A stretch of 15,951 nucleotides of DNA from DATLEX01 sp035525015 (GTDB taxonomy: Bacteria; Acidobacteriota; Thermoanaerobaculia; Gp7-AA8): NCBI GenBank assembly GCA_035525015.1, contig DATLFC010000182.1, positions 1-15,951 of the forward strand, in the 5' to 3' direction. The position numbers and the translations under genes are program-made. Numbering within the stretch: the first letter of the stretch is position 1; each line of letters begins with the position of its first letter. Positions 1 to 6,155 of the stretch are shown one piece after another. The notes below the pieces were generated by a model. That model saw only the letters and a list, made by a program, of their open reading frames with translations. It had not been told where the DNA came from and searched no databases.

Positions 1-1
1 C

Positions 2-433
2 GTGCACCTCTTCCCCGGCGCCGAGGTGCCGGTCGTTCAGCTCAGCATGGACGAGACGCAGCCGGCGCGCTTTCACTATGACCTCGGCCGGCGCCTCGCC
101 CCGCTGCGCGACGAGGGCATCCTCGTGATGGGCAGCGGCAATCTCGTGCACAACCTTCATGCGTATTCGTGGGGACAGCATCCGGCGGAGCCATACGACT
201 GGGCCGTCCGCTTCGAGGCGCGCGCGCGTGACTGGATGCTGGCCGGCGAGCACGGGCCGCTGATCGGATACGAGGAGCTCGGAGGGGACGCCATGCTCTC
301 CGCGCCGACGCCCGATCACTACCTCCCGCTCCTCTACGTCCTCGGCGCGCAGCAGGATGGGGACGAGGTCACGTTCCCGGTCGAGGGCGTCGACGGCGGG
401 TCGGTGTCGATGCTGGCAGTGAAAATCGGTTGA
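2..433 (+). CDS. ygiD: DODA-type extradiol ring-cleavage dioxygenase, C-terminal part (partial)
   Basis: The frame is open to the left edge, so the N-terminus lies outside the window; 143 residues remain, about half of a typical 260-residue family member. The fragment matches what I recall of the C-terminal half of YgiD / 4,5-DOPA extradiol dioxygenase: VPVVQLS near the start, then GNLVHNLH, which carries one of the metal-ligand histidines, then PTPDHYLPLLYVLGA, and the closing stretch ending SMLAVKIG. The family uses a non-haem metal to open catechol rings; the bacterial substrate is usually unknown. It is probably cytoplasmic, as nothing in the visible part suggests export. The stop lies 14 bases before the pgm ATG on the same strand, so the two may be co-transcribed, although no shared pathway is evident. 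The symbol is by family resemblance only. Confidence 0.88.
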   Translation: MHLFPGAEVPVVQLSMDETQPARFHYDLGRRLAPLRDEGILVMGSGNLVHNLHAYSWGQHPAEPYDWAVRFEARARDWMLAGEHGPLIGYEELGGDAMLSAPTPDHYLPLLYVLGAQQDGDEVTFPVEGVDGGSVSMLAVKIG

Positions 434-447
434 TATGCTCCGCGAGC

Positions 448-2076
448 ATGCCGAAGCCTGGTGAGCGGCCGACCGAGGAGATGCTCGTCAACGTCCCGCG
501 GCTGGTGACGAGCTACTACGCCGCACAACCCGATCCGCGTGAGCGCGACCAGCGCGTGGCGTTCGGAACGTCGGGGCACCGCGGCTCGTCGCTGCGCCTC
601 TCGTTCAACGAGCTGCACATCCTCGCCACGACGCAGGCCATCTGCGACTACCGGCGCCGTGAATCGATCGACGGGCCGCTCTATCTCGGCATCGACACAC
701 ACGCGCTCTCGGAGCCCGCCTTCGCCTCCGCGCTGGAGGTGCTGGCCGCGAACGAGGTCGAGGTGATGATCGACAGCCGCCGCGGTTACACTCCGACGCC
801 GGCCATCTCCCACGCCATCCTCACGCATAACCGCGGGCGCCGGAGCGGACTGGCGGACGGCATCGTCGTGACGCCGTCGCACAACCCGCCCGAGGACGGC
901 GGGTTCAAGTACAACCCGCCGAACGGCGGACCGGCGGGAACCGCGGCGACGAAGGCGATCGAAGAGGCGGCGAACCGGTTGATCGAAGATCCGCGGAAGA
1001 TCCGGCGGATCGCGTTCGGCCGGGCCATGGCCGCGCCGACGACGCACCGGCACGACTACATCGAAGCCTACGTGGGCGATCTGCCCGCGGTCGTCGACCT
1101 CGACGCCGTGCGCGACGCCGGCGTTCACATCGGTGTCGATCCGCTCGGCGGCGCCGGCGTGCATTACTGGGATGTGATCCGCGATCGATACCGCTTGAAT
1201 CTCGAAGTGGTCAACGCGTCGGTCGACCCGACGTTCCGCTTCATGTCGCTCGACTGGGACGGGAAGATTCGCATGGACTGCTCCTCGCCGCACGCCATGG
1301 CCGGATTGATCGCGCTGCGCGACCGCTTCGACGTCGCCTTCGGCAACGACACGGACAACGACCGGCACGGCATCGTCACGCCGAGCGCCGGCCTCCTCAA
1401 TCCGAATCACTACCTCGCCGTCGCCATCGCCTACCTTTTCGCGAACCGGCCGCGGTGGAGCGCCGATGCCGCCGTCGGCAAGACGGTGGTCAGCAGCAGC
1501 CTCATCGACCGCGTGGCGGCGCATCTCGGACGGCGTCTGTACGAAGTGCCGGTCGGCTTCAAGTGGTTCGCCGACGGACTCCTCGACGGCAGCCTCGGGT
1601 TCGGAGGGGAGGAGAGCGCCGGCGCCTCGTTCCTCCGCCGCGACGGTACCGTCTGGACTACCGACAAGGATGGCATCATCCTCGGGCTGCTGGCGGCGGA
1701 GATGACCGCGCGCACCGGCCGCGATCCGGGCCAGATCTATGCCGAGCTGGCCGCGAAGCACGGTGCGCCCTTCTACGCGCGGACCGATGCCCCCGCCACT
1801 CCCGATGAGAAAGCGAAGCTGGGAAAGCTCTCCCCGAAGCAGGTCGTGGCGAAGGAGCTGGCCGGCGATCCGATCGAGCAGGTGCTCACGAACGCGCCGG
1901 GGGACGGCAATCCGATCGGAGGGCTGAAGGTGGCCACGAAGAACGGCTGGTTCGCGGCCCGCCCGTCAGGAACGGAGAACATCTACAAGATCTACGCGGA
2001 AAGCTTTGTGAGCGAGCAGCACTTGAAGGCGATTCAGGAAGAGGCGCAGACGCTCGTCTCGGCGGCTCTCGCTTGA
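448..2076 (+). CDS. pgm: Phosphoglucomutase (alpha-D-glucose phosphate-specific)
   Basis: This cytoplasmic enzyme interconverts glucose 1-phosphate and glucose 6-phosphate, linking glycogen or sugar-nucleotide metabolism to glycolysis. The 542-residue product is collinear over its whole length with the E. coli Pgm type (about 546 aa). Visible motifs are FGTSGHRG near the N-terminus, the phosphoserine loop TPSHNPP (Ser about residue 144), the metal loop DTDNDRHG, the sugar-binding GEESAG and the phosphate-binding RPSGTE near the C-terminus. All expected catalytic elements are present. I chose the ATG at 448. An in-frame TTG at 430 would add six residues and overlap the preceding stop, but neither start has a strong ribosome binding site. 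The gene ends at a repeat-derived hairpin (2082-2140) and faces the small minus-strand genes beyond it. Confidence 0.96.
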   Translation: MPKPGERPTEEMLVNVPRLVTSYYAAQPDPRERDQRVAFGTSGHRGSSLRLSFNELHILATTQAICDYRRRESIDGPLYLGIDTHALSEPAFASALEVLAANEVEVMIDSRRGYTPTPAISHAILTHNRGRRSGLADGIVVTPSHNPPEDGGFKYNPPNGGPAGTAATKAIEEAANRLIEDPRKIRRIAFGRAMAAPTTHRHDYIEAYVGDLPAVVDLDAVRDAGVHIGVDPLGGAGVHYWDVIRDRYRLNLEVVNASVDPTFRFMSLDWDGKIRMDCSSPHAMAGLIALRDRFDVAFGNDTDNDRHGIVTPSAGLLNPNHYLAVAIAYLFANRPRWSADAAVGKTVVSSSLIDRVAAHLGRRLYEVPVGFKWFADGLLDGSLGFGGEESAGASFLRRDGTVWTTDKDGIILGLLAAEMTARTGRDPGQIYAELAAKHGAPFYARTDAPATPDEKAKLGKLSPKQVVAKELAGDPIEQVLTNAPGDGNPIGGLKVATKNGWFAARPSGTENIYKIYAESFVSEQHLKAIQEEAQTLVSAALA

Positions 2077-2081
2077 AACAA

Positions 2082-2140
2082 GGCCTCGGGCCTCGGGCCT
2101 CAGTCCTCGGATCTCGTTTTCTTTCCCGAGGCCCGAGGCC
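2082..2140. repeat. 16-bp perfect inverted repeat of GC-rich intergenic repeat, possible bidirectional terminator
   Basis: GGCCTCGGGCCTCGGG (2082-2097) is the exact reverse complement of CCCGAGGCCCGAGGCC (2125-2140), with a 27-base loop. It lies between the convergent pgm and ribbon-helix-helix genes, so a transcript of either strand would form the hairpin. There is no strong T-run on either side, so it is not a textbook intrinsic terminator. The CCCGAGGCCCGAGGCC arm recurs at 12789-12804, which suggests a dispersed repeat family. The left arm begins five bases after the pgm stop, and the right arm directly abuts the last conserved codon of the ribbon-helix-helix gene. Confidence 0.75.
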
Positions 2141-2142
2141 CC

Positions 2143-2293
2143 CTTCGACAGCCGCCCGCGCTCGGCGAGCGCCTGCCGGAGGATGAACTCGATCTGGGCG
2201 TTGAGGCTGCGCAGATCGTCATCGGCCCATCGCTGCAAGGGCCTCGTGAATCTTCGGGTCGAGCCGAAGAAGATAGGGTTTCCGGTCGGGCAT
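2143..2293 (-). pseudogene. Arc-like ribbon-helix-helix DNA-binding protein, broken by a one-base frameshift
   Basis: The ATG at 2293 starts MPDRKPYLLRLDPKIHEAL, then the frame goes wrong and stops within five codons. Skipping one G (about base 2236) restores QRWADDDLRSLNAQIEFILR and then QALAERGRLSK. Joined, the 50 residues look like a small Arc/HicB-type ribbon-helix-helix protein: a short beta strand (KPYLLRL) followed by two helices. Members bind DNA as dimers and are often antitoxins or small regulators. The conserved span is 151 bases, that is 50 codons plus one. Past the last conserved codon there is no stop: the frame runs through the GC-rich repeat and antisense to pgm down to 1966. 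The start overlaps the stop of the preceding small gene (TGATG), so translational coupling is likely. It is either a true pseudogene or a one-base sequencing error; the missing stop favours decay. Confidence 0.7.
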
Positions 2294-2448
2294 CAGCTGT
2301 AGAGCGTTCCTGTGTTCACGACCGGCTGCGTGTGCCGGTCGCTGCAGAGCACGACCAGCAGGTTGCTCACCATGGCCGCACGCCGCTCCTCATCGAGCTC
2401 GACGACGTGCTTCTGCGCGAGCATGTCCAGCGCCGTCTCAGATATCAC
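2293..2448 (-). CDS. Small protein of unknown function, coupled to the ribbon-helix-helix gene
   Basis: This is a 51-residue frame from a GTG at 2448 (VISETALDMLAQK...NTGTLYS). Its stop overlaps the ATG of the following gene by one base (TGATG), which is the best evidence that it is a real translated gene. I recognise no domain. It is mixed hydrophobic and charged, with a central VSNLLVVLC segment too short for a confident membrane helix. The start is uncertain: an in-frame ATG at residue 9 would give 43 residues. The frame is also continuous with the upstream 94-residue gene except for a single TAG, so it may instead be the C-terminal part of a longer interrupted protein. The ribosome binding site is weak (GGGCGGG about ten bases upstream of the GTG). 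Confidence 0.45.
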   Translation of the reverse strand: MISETALDMLAQKHVVELDEERRAAMVSNLLVVLCSDRHTQPVVNTGTLYS

Positions 2449-2466
2449 ATTGAAAGCACCCGCCCG

Positions 2467-2751
2467 CTAGCGATCGTCGTCGCCTTCCGGCTCCATGGCA
2501 TCGGCGAGCGCGTTGTAGGCGCGCAGCAGCTCCACCCGGAAGACGAGCTGGTCATCCCACTCTTCGTCCGAGCGGGTCAGGCGGAGCTGGACCAGGAGGC
2601 GGGAGGCGGCACGGCGGGCGTCGGCGTGAGTCGGAAAGGTGATTACGGCGGCGCGGCCCGGCTGGCGGAGGAACTGGGCGATGACTCGCCGCCCGTCGAC
2701 GCGCACGGCGCGGCGGAGAAGGATGAGCGAACGCCGCCGATCGGATCCCAC
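2467..2751 (-). CDS. Hypothetical 94-residue protein
   Basis: The frame reads from a GTG at 2751 to a TAG at 2467-2469. The product is rich in Arg and Leu in its first two thirds (VGSDRRRSLILLRRAVRV) and ends in an acidic tail (AMEPEGDDDR). It has no signal peptide or membrane segment, and I do not recognise the family. It begins 34 bases after the T-run of the upstream terminator, so it would need its own promoter or readthrough. No good ribosome binding site is visible and there is no earlier ATG, so the start is uncertain. Support comes from composition, from the absence of a credible gene on the opposite strand, and from its place at the head of a small run ending in a ribbon-helix-helix gene. 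That layout is reminiscent of a small toxin-antitoxin or regulatory module, but no toxin is identifiable. Confidence 0.45.
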   Translation of the reverse strand: MGSDRRRSLILLRRAVRVDGRRVIAQFLRQPGRAAVITFPTHADARRAASRLLVQLRLTRSDEEWDDQLVFRVELLRAYNALADAMEPEGDDDR

Positions 2752-2784
2752 GGTCGTGCAGTCTAACGGGTGGGCGCCGGCGAG

Positions 2785-2813
2785 AAAAAAGCGCCGGTGA
2801 GGACACCGGCGCT
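2785..2813 (-). terminator. Rho-independent terminator of the secreted-protein gene
   Basis: On the minus strand a perfect 9-bp GC-rich stem (GCGCCGGTG with CACCGGCGC, 10 bp counting the closing A-T pair) with a 4-base loop is followed directly by six Ts (2785-2790). It sits 27 bases beyond the stop codon of the gene ending at 2840. This is the clearest terminator in the window. Confidence 0.9.
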
Positions 2814-2839
2814 CCAAATGTCTGCAAGATTCGAAGGTC

Positions 2840-3424
2840 TTACGGCTTCTTGCCGGCGACCTCGGTCGGCTGGGCGGCGGAGGTCGTCGTCGCCGTGGCC
2901 GGTTCCGGCTTCGGTACCACGCGGAACGAGCTGAAAAGCTGCCCGATGGCCGGTTCGGCGCGCTGCTCGGCCGAACGTCCCACATAGAGGACCTGGAAGA
3001 GCCGGTCGTCGTCGACGAGCAGCTTCGACTGCAGCACGGCCGCTTCGCTGCGGAACTGAATCATCGTCGCCGGCATCTCCCCTTCGATGTCGTTTTCGCT
3101 CTCCAGAGTCGCCTTCAGGCTCTTCAGGAGGGAATCTCGCGTCGAGTCCATCATCTTTTCAGGATCGAGAATGCGTCCCGGCATCGTGCTCATGGTCACG
3201 ACCACGGCCTGCCCCGACTCGGCGGCGCGCGAGACCCAGTTCGTCGTCTCGACCGTTCCTTCCGGCGACTCCGCTTTCTGGACCTGCGCCTTGAACTCGG
3301 CGAAACCGGCCGGCAGCGTGATGCCGAAGGTTTCCTTCTGGATCGTCTGCTGGGCCATGGCCGGAACCGCCGCGACGGCGAGCGCCGCCACAGCGACCCC
3401 TATTTTCTTCCTCAGATATGACAT
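2840..3424 (-). CDS. Secreted protein of unknown function (possible PsbP/DcrB-like fold)
   Basis: The product is 194 residues from the ATG at 3424. I chose that start over one 18 codons upstream because AGGAGGAT lies five to six bases before it and because a classical Sec signal peptide follows: basic MSYLRKK, a hydrophobic Ala/Val core, and AMA|QQ cleavage after about residue 24. The mature part has the feel of PsbP/DcrB-like proteins (FGITLPAGF near the start, alternating strands, and a closing FSSFRVVP), a fold often seen in periplasmic or lipid-anchored proteins. This is a weak resemblance by eye. The C-terminal 30 residues are Pro, Ala and Thr rich and probably unstructured. It is transcribed divergently from msrA across a 66-base gap and ends at a strong terminator, so it is probably a single-gene unit. 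Confidence 0.8.
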   Translation of the reverse strand: MSYLRKKIGVAVAALAVAAVPAMAQQTIQKETFGITLPAGFAEFKAQVQKAESPEGTVETTNWVSRAAESGQAVVVTMSTMPGRILDPEKMMDSTRDSLLKSLKATLESENDIEGEMPATMIQFRSEAAVLQSKLLVDDDRLFQVLYVGRSAEQRAEPAIGQLFSSFRVVPKPEPATATTTSAAQPTEVAGKKP

Positions 3425-3490
3425 GCGTATCCTCCTCGTGCTCCTCGTGAACATGGGCTTCAATCCAATGGATTCCATGCGAGGCCAACC
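3425..3490. promoter_or_regulatory. Divergent promoter region with a small palindrome
   Basis: These 66 bases separate the divergent secreted-protein and msrA genes and must hold at least one promoter. A 13-base palindrome, AATCCA-A-TGGATT, lies at 3462-3474, where a dimeric regulator could bind and affect both genes. I could not place -35 and -10 boxes with confidence. The minus-strand side carries two SD-like CGAGGAG units; the proximal one serves the start at 3424. Confidence 0.35.
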
Positions 3491-4072
3491 ATGAAATCAC
3501 GGGTCCTGCTCCTTTTACTACTGTTATTCCCAGGCGCTGCCGCAGCCTCCTCTCCCGCCAGGGCGACATTCGCCGGCGGCTGCTTCTGGTGCATGGAGCC
3601 CCCCTTCGAGAAACTCCCCGGCGTCCTCGACGTCGTCTCCGGCTATACCGGCGGCAGCGTGAGGAATCCGTCCTACGACGCCGTCACGGCCGGGGGGACG
3701 GGGCACGTGGAAGCGATCGAAGTCGTCTTCGACCCGTCGCGTGTCACGTACGAACGGCTTCTCGAGGTCTTCTGGCGCAACATTGATCCGACGGACGATC
3801 GCGGCCAGTTCTGCGATTCCGGCGCGCAGTACCGCTCGGCGATCTTCTTCCACGACGATGCCCAGCGGGGGGCCGCGCTCGCTTCGAAAGAGCGGATCGA
3901 GACGACGCGAAAGCTGCGCGTGGTCACGGAGATCCGTCCGGCCGCGACCTTCTACAGAGCCGAGGAGTCTCACCAGGACTACTACAGGAAGAACCCGGTG
4001 CGGTATCGCTTCTACCGCTTCAACTGCGGCCGCGACCTGCGGCTCCGGCAGCTCTGGGGCGGCGGCAGTTAA
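3491..4072 (+). CDS. msrA: Peptide-methionine (S)-S-oxide reductase MsrA, exported
   Basis: MsrA reduces the S form of methionine sulfoxide in oxidised proteins. The 193-residue product has the catalytic motif GGCFWCMEPPFEKLPGV with nucleophile Cys31, followed by SGYTGG, GHVEAIEVVFD, the GQFCDSGAQYRSAIF block and EESHQDYY. A further cysteine in FNCGRD near the C-terminus can serve as a resolving cysteine. Unusually, a signal peptide precedes the domain: Lys and Arg, a run of seven leucines, then Ala-rich residues to about position 21. This places the enzyme in the periplasm or outer envelope rather than the cytosol. The gene starts a plus-strand cluster with a small membrane protein (13-base gap) and dps. 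An exported MsrA needs an electron donor outside the cytosol; none is encoded nearby. Confidence 0.95.
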   Translation: MKSRVLLLLLLLFPGAAAASSPARATFAGGCFWCMEPPFEKLPGVLDVVSGYTGGSVRNPSYDAVTAGGTGHVEAIEVVFDPSRVTYERLLEVFWRNIDPTDDRGQFCDSGAQYRSAIFFHDDAQRGAALASKERIETTRKLRVVTEIRPAATFYRAEESHQDYYRKNPVRYRFYRFNCGRDLRLRQLWGGGS

Positions 4073-4085
4073 CCGGGCACTCGAG

Positions 4086-4370
4086 ATGAGCCGCGGTTTT
4101 CTCTGCGCGCTGTCCGGTATCGCGCTCACGATCTTTTCCTGGTACGGGCCGTGGGGCTGGCCGGCCTGGCCCGCCTTCGCCGTGCTGCATCTCGTCTTCG
4201 GAACGGGCGGCGGCTACCACGAGTTGCCGCCGGCAGGCCGCGGCGCGGTGATCGTCGCGCTCCTTGTGATCAATGTCACCGCCTGGGCAATCGCCTGCTA
4301 CGGGCTCTGGGCGGCTCTGCGGCGTTTACTTCATCGCGGGGGCTGGTACGAACCCCGCAGGAGAACGTGA
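4086..4370 (+). CDS. Small integral membrane protein of unknown function
   Basis: The product is 94 residues from the ATG at 4086, 13 bases after the msrA stop. The sequence suggests three hydrophobic segments: about residues 4-18 (leading into a Trp/Pro-rich GPWGWPAWP), about 28-38, and about 52-76 (VIVALLVINVTAWAIACYG). The tail is basic (RRLLHRGG...RRRT), which should stay in the cytoplasm. I do not recognise a family. Its stop is one base before the dps ATG, and the dps ribosome binding site (AGGAG) lies inside its last codons, so translation of the two is probably coupled. Position between an exported methionine sulfoxide reductase and Dps suggests a role in oxidative stress or envelope maintenance, by context only. 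Confidence 0.72.
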   Translation: MSRGFLCALSGIALTIFSWYGPWGWPAWPAFAVLHLVFGTGGGYHELPPAGRGAVIVALLVINVTAWAIACYGLWAALRRLLHRGGWYEPRRRT

Positions 4371-4371
4371 C

Positions 4372-4857
4372 ATGGCAACCATGACCGCACCCTCGATCGA
4401 GATCGGCATCAGCGAGCAGGACCGCCTCAGGATCGCCGAGTCGTTGTCGCGCCTGCTGGCCGACACCTACACGCTCTATCTCAAGACGCACAACTTCCAC
4501 TGGAACGTGACCGGACCGATGTTCAACACGCTGCATCTGATGTTCGAGACGCAGTACAACGAGCTGGCGCTGGCCGTCGATCTCATCGCCGAGCGCATCC
4601 GCGCCCTCGGCCATCCGTCCCCCGGTTCGTACCGCGAGTTCTTGCGGCTCTCCCGTGTGCCCGAGGCAGAAGGGAGCCCGAGCGCGGAAGAGATGATCCG
4701 CCAGCTCGTGGAGGCGCAGCAGACCGTGGTCCGCACCGCGCGCGAATCGTTCGAGCTGGCCGACGAAGCCGGCGATCAGCCGACCGCCGACCTGCTCACC
4801 CAGCGGATGCAGATCCACGAGAAGACCGCCTGGATGCTGAGGAGTCTGCTGGAGTAG
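4372..4857 (+). CDS. dps: Dps-family ferroxidase / DNA-protection protein
   Basis: Dps forms a 12-subunit ferritin-like shell that oxidises and stores iron using peroxide, protecting DNA from Fenton damage in the cytoplasm. The 161-residue product has the family core KTHNFHWNVTGPMFNTLHLM, with ferroxidase ligands recognisable as His43 (HW), His55 (LH), Asp70 and Glu74 (AVDLIAER). ALGHPSPGS follows, as in family members, and the C-terminal helix carries HEKTAWMLRSLLE. Length is normal. The start at 4372 is supported by AGGAG about nine bases upstream; longer readings of the frame run back into the preceding membrane-protein gene. With exported MsrA and the membrane protein it makes a plausible oxidative-stress operon. 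Confidence 0.95.
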   Translation: MATMTAPSIEIGISEQDRLRIAESLSRLLADTYTLYLKTHNFHWNVTGPMFNTLHLMFETQYNELALAVDLIAERIRALGHPSPGSYREFLRLSRVPEAEGSPSAEEMIRQLVEAQQTVVRTARESFELADEAGDQPTADLLTQRMQIHEKTAWMLRSLLE

Positions 4858-4875
4858 GGCTCATGGGCCCTTACA

Positions 4876-6111
4876 ATGCGCGCCATGGTTCGCCTGGCCG
4901 CTACCCTCTGCCTTCTCCTCCTCACGTTCACCAGCGCGCAGGCGCAGACCGAGCGGGCGCGCGCGCTCCGGATTCTTCGCGAAGTCCCGCTCGTCGACGG
5001 GCACAACGATCTTCCCTGGCAGTACCAGAAGATCGCCGACAATCATCTCGCGCGGATCGACATCGGCGGCGACCAGCCAACGCTGCACACGGACATTCCG
5101 CGTCTCCGCCGCGGCGGCGTCGGCGCGCTCTTCTGGTCCGTCTATGTCAGCACCGATCTGAAGGGGGCGGATGCCGTCCGCCAGGTGCTCGAGCAGATCG
5201 ACGTCGTGCACCGCCTCGGCGAGATCTATCCCGACACGTTCGAGCTGGCCCGCACCGCCGACGACGTCGTGCGCATTCATCGGAACGGAAAGATCGCCTC
5301 GCTGATCGGCGTCGAGGGTGGCCATTCGATCGGCGACTCGCTGGCCGTCCTGCGCCAGCTCTACGCCCTCGGCGGGCGCTACATGACGCTCACGCACTCC
5401 GACAACACCGCCTGGGCCGACTCGGCGACCGACGACCCGGAGCACAACGGCCTGACGGCGTTCGGACGCCGCGTGGTGCGGGAGATGAACCGCCTCGGCA
5501 TGCTGGTCGACCTCTCCCACGTCTCGCCGAAGACCATGCACGACGCGCTCGACACGTCGGCCGCGCCGGTCATCTTTTCGCACTCCTCCGCGCGCGCGCT
5601 GACCGATCACACGCGCAACGTGCCCGACGACGTGCTGCGCCGTATGAAGGACAACGGCGGCGTCGTCATGGTGACGTTCGTTCCCGGTTTCACCTCGGAG
5701 AAGGTGAGGAAGCACGGCGCTGCCCGGTCGGCCGAGGAAGCCCGTCTGAAAGCGCTCTACCGCGGTCAGCCGGACACGGTGAAGACGCGGCTGGCCGAGT
5801 GGAGCGCGGCCAACCCCACGCCGAAGGCGACGCTCGCCGACATCGCCGACCACATCGAACATGTCATCCGCGTCGCCGGGCCCGATCACGTCGGCCTCGG
5901 CTCCGACTACGACGGAATCGAATCGGTGCCGCAGGGGCTGGAGAGCGTGGCCACTTATCCCGATCTTCTCGTCGAGCTGTTCCGCCGCGGGCATACAGAC
6001 GAGCAGCTGCGTAAGCTGGTCGGCCTCAACGTGCTCCGGGCCATGCGGCGAGCGGAGGAGGTCGCGGCGCGTCTCCGGCGGGAGCGGCCTGCGGACGATA
6101 CGAAGATGTGA
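4876..6111 (+). CDS. Membrane dipeptidase, peptidase family M19, with signal peptide
   Basis: Family M19 enzymes are dizinc hydrolases related to renal dipeptidase; they cleave dipeptides, sometimes with D-residues at the second position. The 411-residue product has a signal peptide (LAATLCLLLLTFTSAQAQ, cleavage near residue 24), so it acts in the periplasm or at the cell surface. Zinc ligands expected from the family are all visible: His43 and Asp45 in DGHNDLPWQ, Glu147 in GVEGGHS, His215 in VDLSHVS, His236 in SHSSAR, and Asp344 in GLGSDYDG. The start is the ATG at 4876; a second ATG at 4885 would leave a signal peptide just as good. It lies 18 bases after dps on the same strand. Together with the nearby M3 oligopeptidase it suggests active peptide scavenging outside the cytoplasm. 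Confidence 0.93.
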   Translation: MRAMVRLAATLCLLLLTFTSAQAQTERARALRILREVPLVDGHNDLPWQYQKIADNHLARIDIGGDQPTLHTDIPRLRRGGVGALFWSVYVSTDLKGADAVRQVLEQIDVVHRLGEIYPDTFELARTADDVVRIHRNGKIASLIGVEGGHSIGDSLAVLRQLYALGGRYMTLTHSDNTAWADSATDDPEHNGLTAFGRRVVREMNRLGMLVDLSHVSPKTMHDALDTSAAPVIFSHSSARALTDHTRNVPDDVLRRMKDNGGVVMVTFVPGFTSEKVRKHGAARSAEEARLKALYRGQPDTVKTRLAEWSAANPTPKATLADIADHIEHVIRVAGPDHVGLGSDYDGIESVPQGLESVATYPDLLVELFRRGHTDEQLRKLVGLNVLRAMRRAEEVAARLRRERPADDTKM

Positions 6112-6114
6112 TTT

Positions 6115-6143
6115 TTCACCACGGAGGGCACGGAGGGCACGGT
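6115..6143. repeat. Short tandem CGGAGGGCA-type intergenic repeat
   Basis: After the dipeptidase stop comes TTCACCACGGAGGGCACGG followed by a second AGGGCACGG unit. A tandem of this shape, read in one frame as FHHGGHGGHG, recalls dispersed intergenic repeats common in Acidobacteriota and other GC-rich genomes, where it generates spurious protein starts. Here it lies just upstream of the aminotransferase ATG at 6156 and would be wrongly included if the gene were called from 6108. Confidence 0.55.
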
Positions 6144-6155
6144 ACCATTTCCGCC

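Noticed and set aside
430..447. TTG start for pgm six codons upstream of the ATG
   Set aside because: The extra residues have no counterpart in Pgm proteins I know, the TTG overlaps the previous gene's stop, and no ribosome binding site supports it.
334..1761. 475-codon minus-strand open frame opposite pgm
   Set aside because: Antisense shadow of pgm, with low-complexity Arg/Ala/Val-rich translation and no motif.
2332..2766. 144-codon plus-strand open frame in the small-gene region
   Set aside because: It lacks a ribosome binding site and any recognisable motif, and the minus strand shows a terminator upstream and a TGATG coupled pair in the same place.
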